This document shows, one piece after another, positions 6,819 to 15,631 of a DNA stretch of 64,000 nucleotides. The notes beneath the pieces were generated by a model. The model did not search any database, was not told the DNA's origin, and was given only the letters and a program-made list of their open reading frames with translations. Numbering within the stretch: position 1 is the first letter of the stretch; every line of letters starts with the position of its first letter. This DNA comes from JAPOUP01 sp965203255 (GTDB lineage Bacteria > Pseudomonadota > Alphaproteobacteria > Rhodobacterales > Rhodobacteraceae): contig OZ241882.1 in NCBI GenBank assembly GCA_965203255.1, positions 4,712,001-4,776,000 on the forward strand, read 5' to 3'. The position numbers were made by a program, and so were the translations under genes.

Positions 6819-9482
6819 ATGGAACTCTTTTTCCTTGCCATCCTGATCATCACAATGGCCGTGGCGCTGGGATCTGGTTTTCCCGTTGCCTTCGCACTAC
6901 CAGGCGCCGCCATCATCTCGATCGTCCTTGCCGCGGTCTCTGGATACCTATTTGCCGGTGGCAATGTTGATGCCTTCTTTCATTCGGGAGGGCCATCGCA
7001 ATGGCTAACGGCAGGGGTCACGAATCTCCGGGGCGTATACTGGGAGGTCGAACGAGATACGCTGATAGCGATTCCACTTTTTATCTTCATGGGAATCATG
7101 CTGCAGCGATCGAAAATCGCCGAAGACCTGCTGGTGACAATGGCTCGGTTGTTTGGACCTGTCCCCGGTGGCCTTGGCATCTCCGTTGTGTTCGTCGGTG
7201 CGCTGCTCGCCGCGACGACAGGCATCGTGGGTGCCACAGTCGTCGCCATGGGTCTGATTTCGCTTCCAGCCATGCTGCGGAACAAATACTCCCCTTCACT
7301 CGCCACAGGCACGATTGCCGCTTCAGGCACTCTGGGACAGATCATTCCGCCATCCATCGTGCTCATCATTCTCGCCGACCAACTGGCGGGAGCGGCCGAT
7401 CAGGCCTCTACCGCCCGCAAGGCGTTACACAAGGAGGCGACAGGCGAACTGACCATGCCGTCGATATTCGACGTGACGTCGACAAGCGCCGGCGAGATGT
7501 TTCTTGGAGCGTTTGTTCCCGGCATAGTCCTTGTTCTGATCTATATGCTGTTCATTCTGGTTCTGGCGCTGATACGGCCGAAATTCGCTCCGCCGGTACC
7601 ATATGACGGGGCCTTGGATGCCCGTTTCTGGGGGAACGTCATTCTATCGGTTGTCCCGCCGCTGACGCTGATTTTCCTCGTGCTCGGTTCGATTATTTCG
7701 GGCATCGCCACGGTCAACCAGGCCGGTGCCATCGGTGCGGCAGGAGCGTTGATCATGGCGGGCTACAGGCTTGTCCAATCTGGCCGAACGACCTTTTACC
7801 CTGCGATAATGGCGCTGGCCGGTCTGGCAGTGATCGCCTTTGCGTTGGGCAATTACAATATGAACGTCAAGTCCGTCATGGCGCTTGGCAGCGATCCGAC
7901 CGGCCTGTGGTTGGGCGGAATTGGGACCGGACTGGTTCTCGCTGCGCTGATCTGGTCCGGCATTCGCGTACTGCTCATCGAGGACACACTGCGAGAAGTG
8001 ATGGTGGAAACCGCAAAGACCACGTCACTGGTGTTCATCATCCTCCTTGGTGCGGCCATGCTGACAGCCGCATTCCGCGCATTTGGTGGTGAGGAACTTG
8101 TCAAGGAGTTCCTGACATCCCTTCCCGGCGGGTTCTGGACCCAGTTCGTCATCGTGATGGCTGTGATTTTCGTCCTCGGGTTCTTCCTTGATTTCATCGA
8201 GATCGCTGTGGTTGTCGTACCAATCGTAGCGCCAATCCTTCTCGCGGATCCACAGGCCAACATCACTGCGGTTTGGCTGGGTGTGATGATCGGCCTGAAC
8301 ATTCAGACATCGTTCCTGACTCCACCGTTTGGGTTCGCCCTATTCTATCTGCGGGGGGTCGCACCTGCCGTGGTGAAGACGGTCCAGATCTACAAAGGAG
8401 TCATCGCGTTCATCTGCCTGCAGCTCGTTGCGCTCGGAATCGTTGGCTACTATCCACAGCTGGTGAATTACCTGCCGAGCCGGGCTTCGCTTCTTGGCGA
8501 AACGGCGCCGCCCCCGCGAAACCCGAAGCTGCAGCTTTGCCTGGAGGACTATGTAAGGGTCAGGCTGGAAACCGACCGGGATCAGGTAAGTGCGGCGATC
8601 GCGGACGCTCGCGATCTGGATCTCTCGGCACTGCCCTCAGGGATGGCCAGGGAACTGGGCGCCGCCTTCGAGAGTGCTGAAGACGCGCTCGCGCGACTGG
8701 ACGAGGTTTTCGTGGCACATGCCGCTGTGGAGGAAGCCACGCCGGAATATCGTCCACAGCTTAGCCTCGCGAGGGATCTGGAGAGACGGATACGTAAACT
8801 CGAAAGGGAGGCCGAGGACCTAAGGAGGAGTGCGGGTTATCTTTCGGAAGGGTCACAAGCGGACCGACGTGCGTCACTCGAGGCGGAGGCGGAAGAACTG
8901 CTGCACGAACGGGAGGTGATAGCGGCTGGCATCCCAGATGACTGGAACGATATCTATGAGCGCTTTAGCGCCTTGGTCACCGCTGAGGACAAGGCTCGCA
9001 GCACCTACCGCCGCGCAGCGGATGGAGCTCACGAAGCCGCGGCGGAGTTTTTGGCGATGATAGATTCGAATGAAGCGTTCTTTGGACTGGAAGACAGCCT
9101 TTCCGCACTTCAGGATGTCATTGCCAATGGTGAGCGGCAGGAAGCCGAAGATGCGGTGGACGGGATGGCAAAATCATTCGCACCGATACCGGGGTCAAAC
9201 GATGTGCGCTCCGCCCTGTCAAAGGCAAAGCGGTCGCTTCGTGAAGGCAGGGAGGACCGCGAGAAGGCCATGGATGAATGGAAGCGGGCTCTTGATGAGT
9301 ACCGTGCGCAGGTCGACTGGCGCCGTGCGGCCGAAGGTGAACTTGAGGATGGCGTCAGGGTCTACCTTCTTGCGATTGCCGAGACGATCGGTTCCCGTCA
9401 GCAGGAGAGGCTCAGTCGCGACCAGGCAGTGTCTATCGCCGGATGTAACGCGGTCCACCATGATATTTCATTGCACTTCTAG
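6819..9482 (+). CDS. dctM: TRAP transporter large permease (DctM) with a ~315-aa charged C-terminal extension
   Basis: 887 aa, roughly twice the usual 430. Residues 1 to about 550 form the DctM membrane domain (for example GIMLQRSKIAEDLLVTMARL, GLGISVVFVGALLAAT, IIPPSIVLIILADQ, FLTPPFGFALFYLRGVAP), with a 35-residue hydrophilic insert after ADQ. After a proline linker (ETAPPPRNPK, about 565-574) the rest is hydrophilic and strongly helical or coiled-coil, full of E, R, A and L (RDLERRIRKLEREAEDLRRS). Start ATG with a GAGG site. The stop TAG lies 15 bases before the convergent aminotransferase gene. The extension's role is unknown; a regulatory or oligomerisation role is a guess. Confidence 0.88.
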   Translation: MELFFLAILIITMAVALGSGFPVAFALPGAAIISIVLAAVSGYLFAGGNVDAFFHSGGPSQWLTAGVTNLRGVYWEVERDTLIAIPLFIFMGIMLQRSKIAEDLLVTMARLFGPVPGGLGISVVFVGALLAATTGIVGATVVAMGLISLPAMLRNKYSPSLATGTIAASGTLGQIIPPSIVLIILADQLAGAADQASTARKALHKEATGELTMPSIFDVTSTSAGEMFLGAFVPGIVLVLIYMLFILVLALIRPKFAPPVPYDGALDARFWGNVILSVVPPLTLIFLVLGSIISGIATVNQAGAIGAAGALIMAGYRLVQSGRTTFYPAIMALAGLAVIAFALGNYNMNVKSVMALGSDPTGLWLGGIGTGLVLAALIWSGIRVLLIEDTLREVMVETAKTTSLVFIILLGAAMLTAAFRAFGGEELVKEFLTSLPGGFWTQFVIVMAVIFVLGFFLDFIEIAVVVVPIVAPILLADPQANITAVWLGVMIGLNIQTSFLTPPFGFALFYLRGVAPAVVKTVQIYKGVIAFICLQLVALGIVGYYPQLVNYLPSRASLLGETAPPPRNPKLQLCLEDYVRVRLETDRDQVSAAIADARDLDLSALPSGMARELGAAFESAEDALARLDEVFVAHAAVEEATPEYRPQLSLARDLERRIRKLEREAEDLRRSAGYLSEGSQADRRASLEAEAEELLHEREVIAAGIPDDWNDIYERFSALVTAEDKARSTYRRAADGAHEAAAEFLAMIDSNEAFFGLEDSLSALQDVIANGERQEAEDAVDGMAKSFAPIPGSNDVRSALSKAKRSLREGREDREKAMDEWKRALDEYRAQVDWRRAAEGELEDGVRVYLLAIAETIGSRQQERLSRDQAVSIAGCNAVHHDISLHF

Positions 9483-9497
9483 CTGATTCCGACACAG

Positions 9498-10802
9498 TCA
9501 GGTCCGAGGTCCGAGAGGCGTGGTGCGTTGGATGATTGCCTCCACGGCAGCGGTGATGGCGTCTTCGGTGTGCTGCAGGTCTGCCTCGTCCAGGGCCAGG
9601 GATGGATAGAGTTTGCTTGGCGACTTAAGCACGCCGTTTTTCCGAAGCGCGGCGTTGAACGCCGAATTCCTGTCGTCGTCCGCGCTCAATACGTCCCGGT
9701 AGTTTCGCACTGGCGCATCGATGAAGACGACGTCGAATAGAGTCGCGTCACCGATGATCCGATGGGGAACCCCAGCGGACTTCAGGTGTCTTGCGAGCAT
9801 TTCCTGCACGATCTCTCCGTTTCGGCGCAGCCGTTCATATTGTCCGCTGCGGCGCAGGATCTCCAATGTCTTCAGCCCGGCGACCGAGGCTATGGGATTG
9901 CCGGAAAGCGTGCCAATCTGCATCAACCATCCGGCGTCGTTGGCCTTGGACCTGTCGAACAGCTTCATGATGTCCTTCGATGCGCCGATGGCGGCGAGCG
10001 GGAAGCCGCCACCGATGACCTTGCCAAGCGTGCAGATGTCAGGAACCACCCCATAATGCTCCTGCGCTCCTCCATAGGCCAGACGGAAACCGGTGACGAT
10101 TTCATCGAAAACGAGCAGGATACCTGATTTCGTACATTCCGAGCGCAGCGCTTCAAGGAAGCCGGAGACCGGCGGAACAATGCGTTGCAGTGGCTCGACG
10201 ATGACCGCGGCGATCTCATTGCCATATTCCGAAAACAGCGAGACTGCCGATTCGATGTCATTGAATGGCGCCACCAGCATCTCGGCACGTAATGACTCAG
10301 GGATGCCGGCACTGTCTGGCACTGCATCGGGGAAGTTGACCAGTCGCGTGGGCGCGAGTGACATCTGCGCCTCAGCCGACATGCCATGATACCCACCCTC
10401 GAATTTCAGAATTCTATTCCGGCCCGTGACCGCGCGTGCGAGGCGCATGGCATACATATCCGCTTCGCTGCCGGACGAGACGAATCGAATCTGCTCGATA
10501 CAGGGGACGGCTCGGACGATCTCCTCCGCCAGCTCTATACCCGCAGCGTTGCTGGTGAAGAACGTCTGCCCCTTCGGCAACTGCTCCAGCACCGATTCCA
10601 GCACTTCGGGATGGCTGTGCCCAAGAATCAATGGGCCTGAACCGATCAGGTAATCGACATATTCCTTGCCGCTTTCGTCCCAAACCCTAGGCCCGTGTCC
10701 ATTGCGTATGATAATTCCCGGGTCGAAATTCCCGAACCCGCCTGCTGGCAGGACCTCGCGCGCGCGTTGGATCCATTCGTGCTGTGTGTTGATGGTCTGC
10801 AT
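9498..10802 (-). CDS. Class-III PLP aminotransferase (glutamate-1-semialdehyde aminomutase-like)
   Basis: 434 aa from the ATG at 10802, chosen over an ATG 33 codons earlier because AGAGGA sits just before it. It has the fold-type I class-III pattern: SSGSEADMYAMRLARA (phosphate site), LVFDEIVTGFR with the PLP aspartate near residue 232, and TLGKVIGGGFPLAAIG with the PLP lysine near 263. The sequence is closest to the HemL-like group, but its place at the end of a six-gene catabolic run (demethylase, dehydrogenase, three enolase-superfamily enzymes, then this) argues for a catabolic amino-group transfer or isomerisation and not heme synthesis. Confidence 0.85.
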   Translation of the reverse strand: MQTINTQHEWIQRAREVLPAGGFGNFDPGIIIRNGHGPRVWDESGKEYVDYLIGSGPLILGHSHPEVLESVLEQLPKGQTFFTSNAAGIELAEEIVRAVPCIEQIRFVSSGSEADMYAMRLARAVTGRNRILKFEGGYHGMSAEAQMSLAPTRLVNFPDAVPDSAGIPESLRAEMLVAPFNDIESAVSLFSEYGNEIAAVIVEPLQRIVPPVSGFLEALRSECTKSGILLVFDEIVTGFRLAYGGAQEHYGVVPDICTLGKVIGGGFPLAAIGASKDIMKLFDRSKANDAGWLMQIGTLSGNPIASVAGLKTLEILRRSGQYERLRRNGEIVQEMLARHLKSAGVPHRIIGDATLFDVVFIDAPVRNYRDVLSADDDRNSAFNAALRKNGVLKSPSKLYPSLALDEADLQHTEDAITAAVEAIIQRTTPLGPRT

Positions 10803-10897
10803 GGACGGCTTGTTCCTCTTTGTTTTGAAGTCAGGTTTCGGTGAGCTTCCACATGACCGGGTTTCCTGGTCGGGTCGCGCCAGAGGTGGGCAAGGCT

Positions 10898-12001
10898 TCA
10901 TTCATGGACGGCGATTGGTGCCCCAAGGAGATCAGGATCCGGCTCAACTCCGAGACCGGGACCATCAGGCGGTACGATTCGGCCGTTCATTCTGGTTGGC
11001 GAGTCTGGGGCAAGGCGTGGCGTGACATAGCCGGAAAGGTCGCAGGTATTGAGCAATAGTCGTGGATCCGTAGCGGCGGCGAGGTGAAGAGCTGCGGCTG
11101 TAACGATGTCGGACCCCCATGTGCATTCGATGCACATACTGGTACCGAGATTCAGGCATATGTCGCGGGCCGTACGGAGCTTGGACAGACCGCCAAACTT
11201 GGAAAGCTTGAGTGCGACCGCATCAAGGACTCCAAGGCGGTGGGACTCGAGGAGAGTCGGCACGTCATGGGCCAGTTCGTCCATCTTCATGGGAAGTCCG
11301 GTCGAGGAGCGGACAGCGGCGCATTCGGCAAGTGTCCTGCATGGCTGCTCAAGCATCACATCGAGATGCCCCACCGCCCGTGCCACACGCGTGGCCTCCA
11401 GACGTGTGGCGCCGCAGTTCCAGTCACCGTAGACGAGCGGGCCATGGCCAACCGCCTCCCGAACCTTTGCCAGCCTTTCGACATCCGTTTCCCAGGTTCC
11501 GTCCGCACCCAGCTTGACCTGGAATTGCGCAATGCCCGCTGCTTGGGTTTCGCGGGCGATTCGGGCCATCTCATCAGGGGCAGTGCAGGTGATGGAATGA
11601 TAGAGTGGCAGCGTTGCCTGGCGCTGACCACCGAGCAGGGCGTGAAGGGGCAGGCCGGCGGCCTGTGCGGTTAGATCCCAAAGGGCGGTATCGATGGGTG
11701 ATTTGGCGTAAGGATGGCCCTGCAGGTGGGCATCTAGCCGGACCATCAGGGCTTCGGGCCCGATCGGGTCGACACCTATGATCAGCGGGGCCATCTCTGC
11801 GACTGCTGGGACGATGCCCAGGGAATAGGCCGGAAGGTAGTGGGGAAGCGGGCAAGCCTCTCCCCAACCCGTGTGGCCGGAATCCGTGTCCAGAGCGAGC
11901 ACTACGGTGCTGACTGTATCCGCAGTCTTCTGGTCGGCCATATAGTAGGTTTCCCGGCTGGTGAGTGATGCCTGCCAGAGGCGGATGCGTTCGATTCTCA
12001 T
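10898..12001 (-). CDS. Mandelate racemase/muconate lactonizing enzyme family protein (enolase superfamily) A
   Basis: 367 aa from the ATG at 12001. Metal ligands of the enolase superfamily are visible: D193 (YGDWN), E218 (MLEQP), D241 (KMDE). Catalytic lysines are K163 in AQFQVKLG and K265 or K268 in LKLSKFGG. The first residue of the usual KxK motif is Gln (QVK). Two-lysine members do 1,1-proton transfer (racemisation or epimerisation) or syn-dehydration. The nearest group I know is the 4-hydroxyproline betaine 2-epimerase/cis-3-hydroxyproline dehydratase group. It is one of three paralogues in tandem, about 50 bases apart, so this one may act on the second or third epimer. Confidence 0.8.
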   Translation of the reverse strand: MRIERIRLWQASLTSRETYYMADQKTADTVSTVVLALDTDSGHTGWGEACPLPHYLPAYSLGIVPAVAEMAPLIIGVDPIGPEALMVRLDAHLQGHPYAKSPIDTALWDLTAQAAGLPLHALLGGQRQATLPLYHSITCTAPDEMARIARETQAAGIAQFQVKLGADGTWETDVERLAKVREAVGHGPLVYGDWNCGATRLEATRVARAVGHLDVMLEQPCRTLAECAAVRSSTGLPMKMDELAHDVPTLLESHRLGVLDAVALKLSKFGGLSKLRTARDICLNLGTSMCIECTWGSDIVTAAALHLAAATDPRLLLNTCDLSGYVTPRLAPDSPTRMNGRIVPPDGPGLGVEPDPDLLGAPIAVHE

Positions 12002-12052
12002 GACGTGTTTCCCGATTGTCTCACGGATGCAGGTGACTCTGACTGCAGGCAC

Positions 12053-13159
12053 TCAAGCGTAGGTGGCCACAGGCGAGCCTAAGGAACTCGGGTTGGGCTC
12101 CACCCCAAGACCGGGAGTTTCGGCAAGCTGCAGATGGCCCTGCAGATTTCGTGGCCCGCGCCCACCTGCAACGTCATCAAGGAGCATGTCCTGGCAGGAC
12201 CAGACGCCAAGCAGGTGACGGGCGGGAACAGTTGCGGCAAGATGAAGGGCTTCGGAGTCAGCAAGGACTGAGCCACCGGTCGCCATAACGAACATGTCAA
12301 TGCCGTGGGCAAGCGCGATATCGCGTATCCTTGCCGCTTTCGTGAGGCCACCCACCCGGTTTAGCTTTATTCCGAATACTTCGGCCAAACCGTTTCGGGC
12401 AGCGCGGGCAGCATCCCGGAGCGTGACAAGGCATTCGTCGATGCTGACCCTCGCCGCGTGCAGTGGTCGGATGGCGGCAATGTCATCAAGTGTTTCACAG
12501 GGCTGCTCAAACATTGCACCCAGATCTTCTGTGGCTTTCATGACCCGCAGGGCCTGCTGCCGGGACCAACCCCGATTCACATCGTATAGGATGCGTTCGC
12601 CCGGTGGTCGGTTCGCTTCGATGTCGCGAATGCGTTCGATGTCTCCGGCGGGTTCACCTCCAATCTTGACCGAATGCGCGACGTAACCTCTGGACCGGAA
12701 TCGTTCCATGGCTTCCCTGGTATCTTCGATCGCTGTTGTGCCTATGGAGCTTGCGATCGGAATGTGGGAACGGCTTCCTCCGCCCATCAAGTCAGCGATG
12801 GGCACACCCGCCGCTTTCGCGGCGATGTCCCAGCAGGCCATGTCAATTGGCGACTTGGCGTATAGGTGACCCGGAAGCGCAAGATCCATTGCGCGTTCGA
12901 CCTCGAGCGTCTTTCGGGGATCCAGGCCGAGAACAAAGGGGGCCATGGTCTCGAGACCAGCGCGGATGCCAGGGCCATGGGCAGGAACGTATGTATGACC
13001 CCAAGGTGTGCCTTCGCCCCATCCAACCAGACCGTCGTCTGTATCAAGACGGACAAACGTGGCGTCCAGTTCCGAGAATTCCAGCCGTCCACCTGATAGC
13101 CGGTAAGGGTGCTCAAGTCGCAGTTTCTTCCTGAACACCGAAATAAGAGTGATTCTCAT
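12053..13159 (-). CDS. Mandelate racemase/muconate lactonizing enzyme family protein B
   Basis: 368 aa from the ATG at 13159, preceded by GGGAG. Residues D193 (YDVNRGW), E218 (FEQPCETL) and D241 (SIDEC) are the Mg ligands; K165 (HSVKIGG) and K265 (IKLNRVGG) are the base pair. The first position of the KxK motif is Ser here, unlike Gln in the two neighbours, and the active-site cap (residues 15-60) differs, so substrate specificity probably differs. It sits between paralogues A and C on the same strand and is likely part of one transcript. Confidence 0.8.
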   Translation of the reverse strand: MRITLISVFRKKLRLEHPYRLSGGRLEFSELDATFVRLDTDDGLVGWGEGTPWGHTYVPAHGPGIRAGLETMAPFVLGLDPRKTLEVERAMDLALPGHLYAKSPIDMACWDIAAKAAGVPIADLMGGGSRSHIPIASSIGTTAIEDTREAMERFRSRGYVAHSVKIGGEPAGDIERIRDIEANRPPGERILYDVNRGWSRQQALRVMKATEDLGAMFEQPCETLDDIAAIRPLHAARVSIDECLVTLRDAARAARNGLAEVFGIKLNRVGGLTKAARIRDIALAHGIDMFVMATGGSVLADSEALHLAATVPARHLLGVWSCQDMLLDDVAGGRGPRNLQGHLQLAETPGLGVEPNPSSLGSPVATYA

Positions 13160-13226
13160 CGTAGTCTCCCGCGTCGCCAAACTCCGATCTTGATTGGTGC
13201 CGTCTCTGCCTGCGTGGCGGCGCCAT

Positions 13227-14330
13227 TCATCCATAGATCGCTATGGGCTCACCGAGGTTATCGAAATCCGGACTTACTCCAAGCCCCGGAGTATCGGGCG
13301 CAAATAGCCTTCCGCCCTCGACATGCGGGCCGGGCACACCCGTTGACCGCGTGTTGTAATTGTGCAGGTCGGTCGTTTTTACAAGGAACTCCTCCGGGGT
13401 GGAGGTTGCGAAATGGGCAAGGACGGCGGTTGCGATTTCACCACCCCAAGTGTCCTCGGCGACGACCGGAATGCGGTTTTCGACCAGGTAGTTGCGGACA
13501 CGGAGGGCTTTGGAGAGGCCGCCGAGATTCGAGATCTTCAGACAGCAGATCTCCGCTCCGCGGTCCTGCACGACCTGCTGTGCCGCATGGAGGCCTGTGA
13601 TGCATTCATCGAGTTTCATGGGTAAGTCGGTACGGCGGCGGACCTGCTGGCATTCCGCATAAGTCCTGCAAGGCTGTTCAAGGACATAGTCGAGGTTCCG
13701 GGTGGCCCGAGCTACGCGAACCGCTTCATCGACCTGCCAACCTTGGTTGGCATCGGCAAACGCACGCTCGCCAGTCCTGAAAAGCGGGGCCGTGGCGCGG
13801 ATTCGCTCGATATCGCCGACCCAGTCTGCACCGACCTTGATCTGAAACTGGTGATATCCGGTGGCACGGTGCCGCTCCAGTTCCTTGATCGTCTCTTCGC
13901 GGTTCTTTTGTGGCGTGACGCGGTATAGTGGTGCGCCATCGACCAGCTTCCCCCCAAGCAGCAGCCAGACTGGAACGTCCAGGCTCTTGCCGAGAATGTC
14001 CCAGCACGCGGCGTCGATCGGAGCTTTCGCGTAGCCATGGCCCTGAACCACAGAGTCCATGATCCGTTCCATTCGTGCCGTCTGGCGCGGATCTTCTCCG
14101 ATAAGCGAAGGTGCGAGCAAACGACAGGTTGCCTCCACGCCTTCAGAATGCGCTACCATATAGTTCTCGCCACAGGGAGTGAATTCTCCGCAACCCTGCA
14201 GCCCCGCGTCGGTATCGATCACGATGACCGAAGCGACTGCCGCATCGAAACTGTTGCCGCGTCCCCAACTGTAGGTGCCACCGGCATACGGCAGGCAAAT
14301 TCTGTAGATCGAGAGTCTCGTAATCTTCAT
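13227..14330 (-). CDS. Mandelate racemase/muconate lactonizing enzyme family protein C (hydroxyproline-betaine 2-epimerase-like)
   Basis: 367 aa starting MKITRLSIYRICLPYAGGTY. Metal ligands D193 (ADANQGW), E218 (LEQPCRTY), D241 (LDEC); acid/base lysines K165 (FQIKVGAD) and K265 (LKISNLGG). Of the three paralogues this most resembles the 4R-hydroxyproline betaine/proline betaine 2-epimerase group, where a lysine on each face moves the alpha proton. The Rieske-type demethylase and the FAD/GcvT demethylase in the same island are the enzymes expected downstream of such an epimerase. Assignment to that specific reaction is inference from context and remembered similarity. Confidence 0.75.
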   Translation of the reverse strand: MKITRLSIYRICLPYAGGTYSWGRGNSFDAAVASVIVIDTDAGLQGCGEFTPCGENYMVAHSEGVEATCRLLAPSLIGEDPRQTARMERIMDSVVQGHGYAKAPIDAACWDILGKSLDVPVWLLLGGKLVDGAPLYRVTPQKNREETIKELERHRATGYHQFQIKVGADWVGDIERIRATAPLFRTGERAFADANQGWQVDEAVRVARATRNLDYVLEQPCRTYAECQQVRRRTDLPMKLDECITGLHAAQQVVQDRGAEICCLKISNLGGLSKALRVRNYLVENRIPVVAEDTWGGEIATAVLAHFATSTPEEFLVKTTDLHNYNTRSTGVPGPHVEGGRLFAPDTPGLGVSPDFDNLGEPIAIYG

Positions 14331-14427
14331 CAGTTCTTCCCTGAAGCGCTGACTGTCATCATCGGACTGGTGGATGGCGCTGGATCGGATGTATTCCGAT
14401 ATCTCCCCGAGCTGGCTGCGCGGGCAG

Positions 14428-15516
14428 TCAAGGGATCACCGCGATATTGCCGATGTGCCGTTTGTCGATGAACGCCTGTTGGGCCTTATGAATTTCCCGA
14501 AGCGGGTAGGTGGCCGCCAGAACCGGTCTTACTTCGCCGCGCTCAATGTAACCAATGAGATCTTTGAAGATATGCGGTTCGACAACGGTGGAGCCAGTCA
14601 GTGTGAGATCATTCAGGTAAAAGGTACGCAGGTCGAGCTCGACGATTGGCCCGGCGATTGCACCTGCACAGGTATAGCGCCCGCCGCGGGCAATGCAGTC
14701 AAGGAGCGTGGCGAAGTTCGGTCCGCCAACGATGTCGGCGACGACGTCGACCGTTTCTCTGCCAGTTGCCTCGGAGAGGCATTTGGCGAGATTTCCGGGG
14801 TTGCGCTCCAGAATACGGTGCGGATGCAGTTTTGCGACGTCGCGATGTTTGTCGGTGGAGGTTAGGGCGATCGTAACTGCGCCACGTCGGTTGGCAAGTT
14901 GAATCAGTGCCGAGCCCACTCCACCCGATGCCCCCGTGATGAGCACGTGGTCGCCTTCCTTCACCCGGGCGCGGGACAGCATTCCCTCGGCGGTTGTGTA
15001 GCTGCAGGAGAACGTTGCGAGTTCGGCGTCTTTCAGATCCGATTCGATCACGCCAATGTTGCGGGCATCGATCCGCGTATACTGCGCGTAGCCGCCATCG
15101 CACTCGCTTCCGAAGTATCCGGTTCTATCGCGGTTCATCGGATTGGACCAGTCGCGAAGCCAGTTGTCGGTGATGACGCGCTTTCCAAGCAGGCTGGAGT
15201 CGACCCCTTGACCGGTCTCGGCTACCGTGCCACAGACGTCGGCGCCTTGGATGCGTGGAAACGTTATGCCACCTCCACCCCAGGTTCCATCGTCACCCAC
15301 TCCATCGTAGGCACTACCGGTTGTGGCCTCGGTCACATTCTTGGAATACCAGCCGGACCGGGTGTTGATATCGGTGTTGTTCAGACCACAGGCACCAACC
15401 CTGATCAGAACTTCCCCTGGGCCGGGCCGAGGAGTTGGCCAGTGCTCATGGAATTCAAGCCTGTCGAGCCCGCCATGGCCTGTGAGGATGACTGCGTTCA
15501 TGGTTTCGGGAATCAT
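14428..15516 (-). CDS. Zinc-independent alcohol dehydrogenase/quinone oxidoreductase-like protein
   Basis: 362 aa from the ATG at 15516 with AAGGAG upstream (an in-frame ATG at 15549 is less likely). Medium-chain dehydrogenase fold: N-terminal GroES-like part (PGPGEVLIRVGACGLNNTDIN) and a Rossmann motif ITGASGGVGSALIQLA near residue 195. The structural-zinc cysteine set is absent, as in NADPH:quinone oxidoreductases. It follows the demethylase gene in the divergent operon and may reduce or oxidise a carbonyl made during betaine breakdown. Confidence 0.75.
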   Translation of the reverse strand: MIPETMNAVILTGHGGLDRLEFHEHWPTPRPGPGEVLIRVGACGLNNTDINTRSGWYSKNVTEATTGSAYDGVGDDGTWGGGGITFPRIQGADVCGTVAETGQGVDSSLLGKRVITDNWLRDWSNPMNRDRTGYFGSECDGGYAQYTRIDARNIGVIESDLKDAELATFSCSYTTAEGMLSRARVKEGDHVLITGASGGVGSALIQLANRRGAVTIALTSTDKHRDVAKLHPHRILERNPGNLAKCLSEATGRETVDVVADIVGGPNFATLLDCIARGGRYTCAGAIAGPIVELDLRTFYLNDLTLTGSTVVEPHIFKDLIGYIERGEVRPVLAATYPLREIHKAQQAFIDKRHIGNIAVIP

Positions 15517-15631
15517 GGTCTGATCTCCTTTGTGTCGCCGCCAATTCATGGCGATGCCGGCGTGACTTTCCGTTTCGGAAAGCTCATGGTGATCCCCAGG
15601 CAGGCAAGAGACACCGCTGGGGTCCGCGGGC

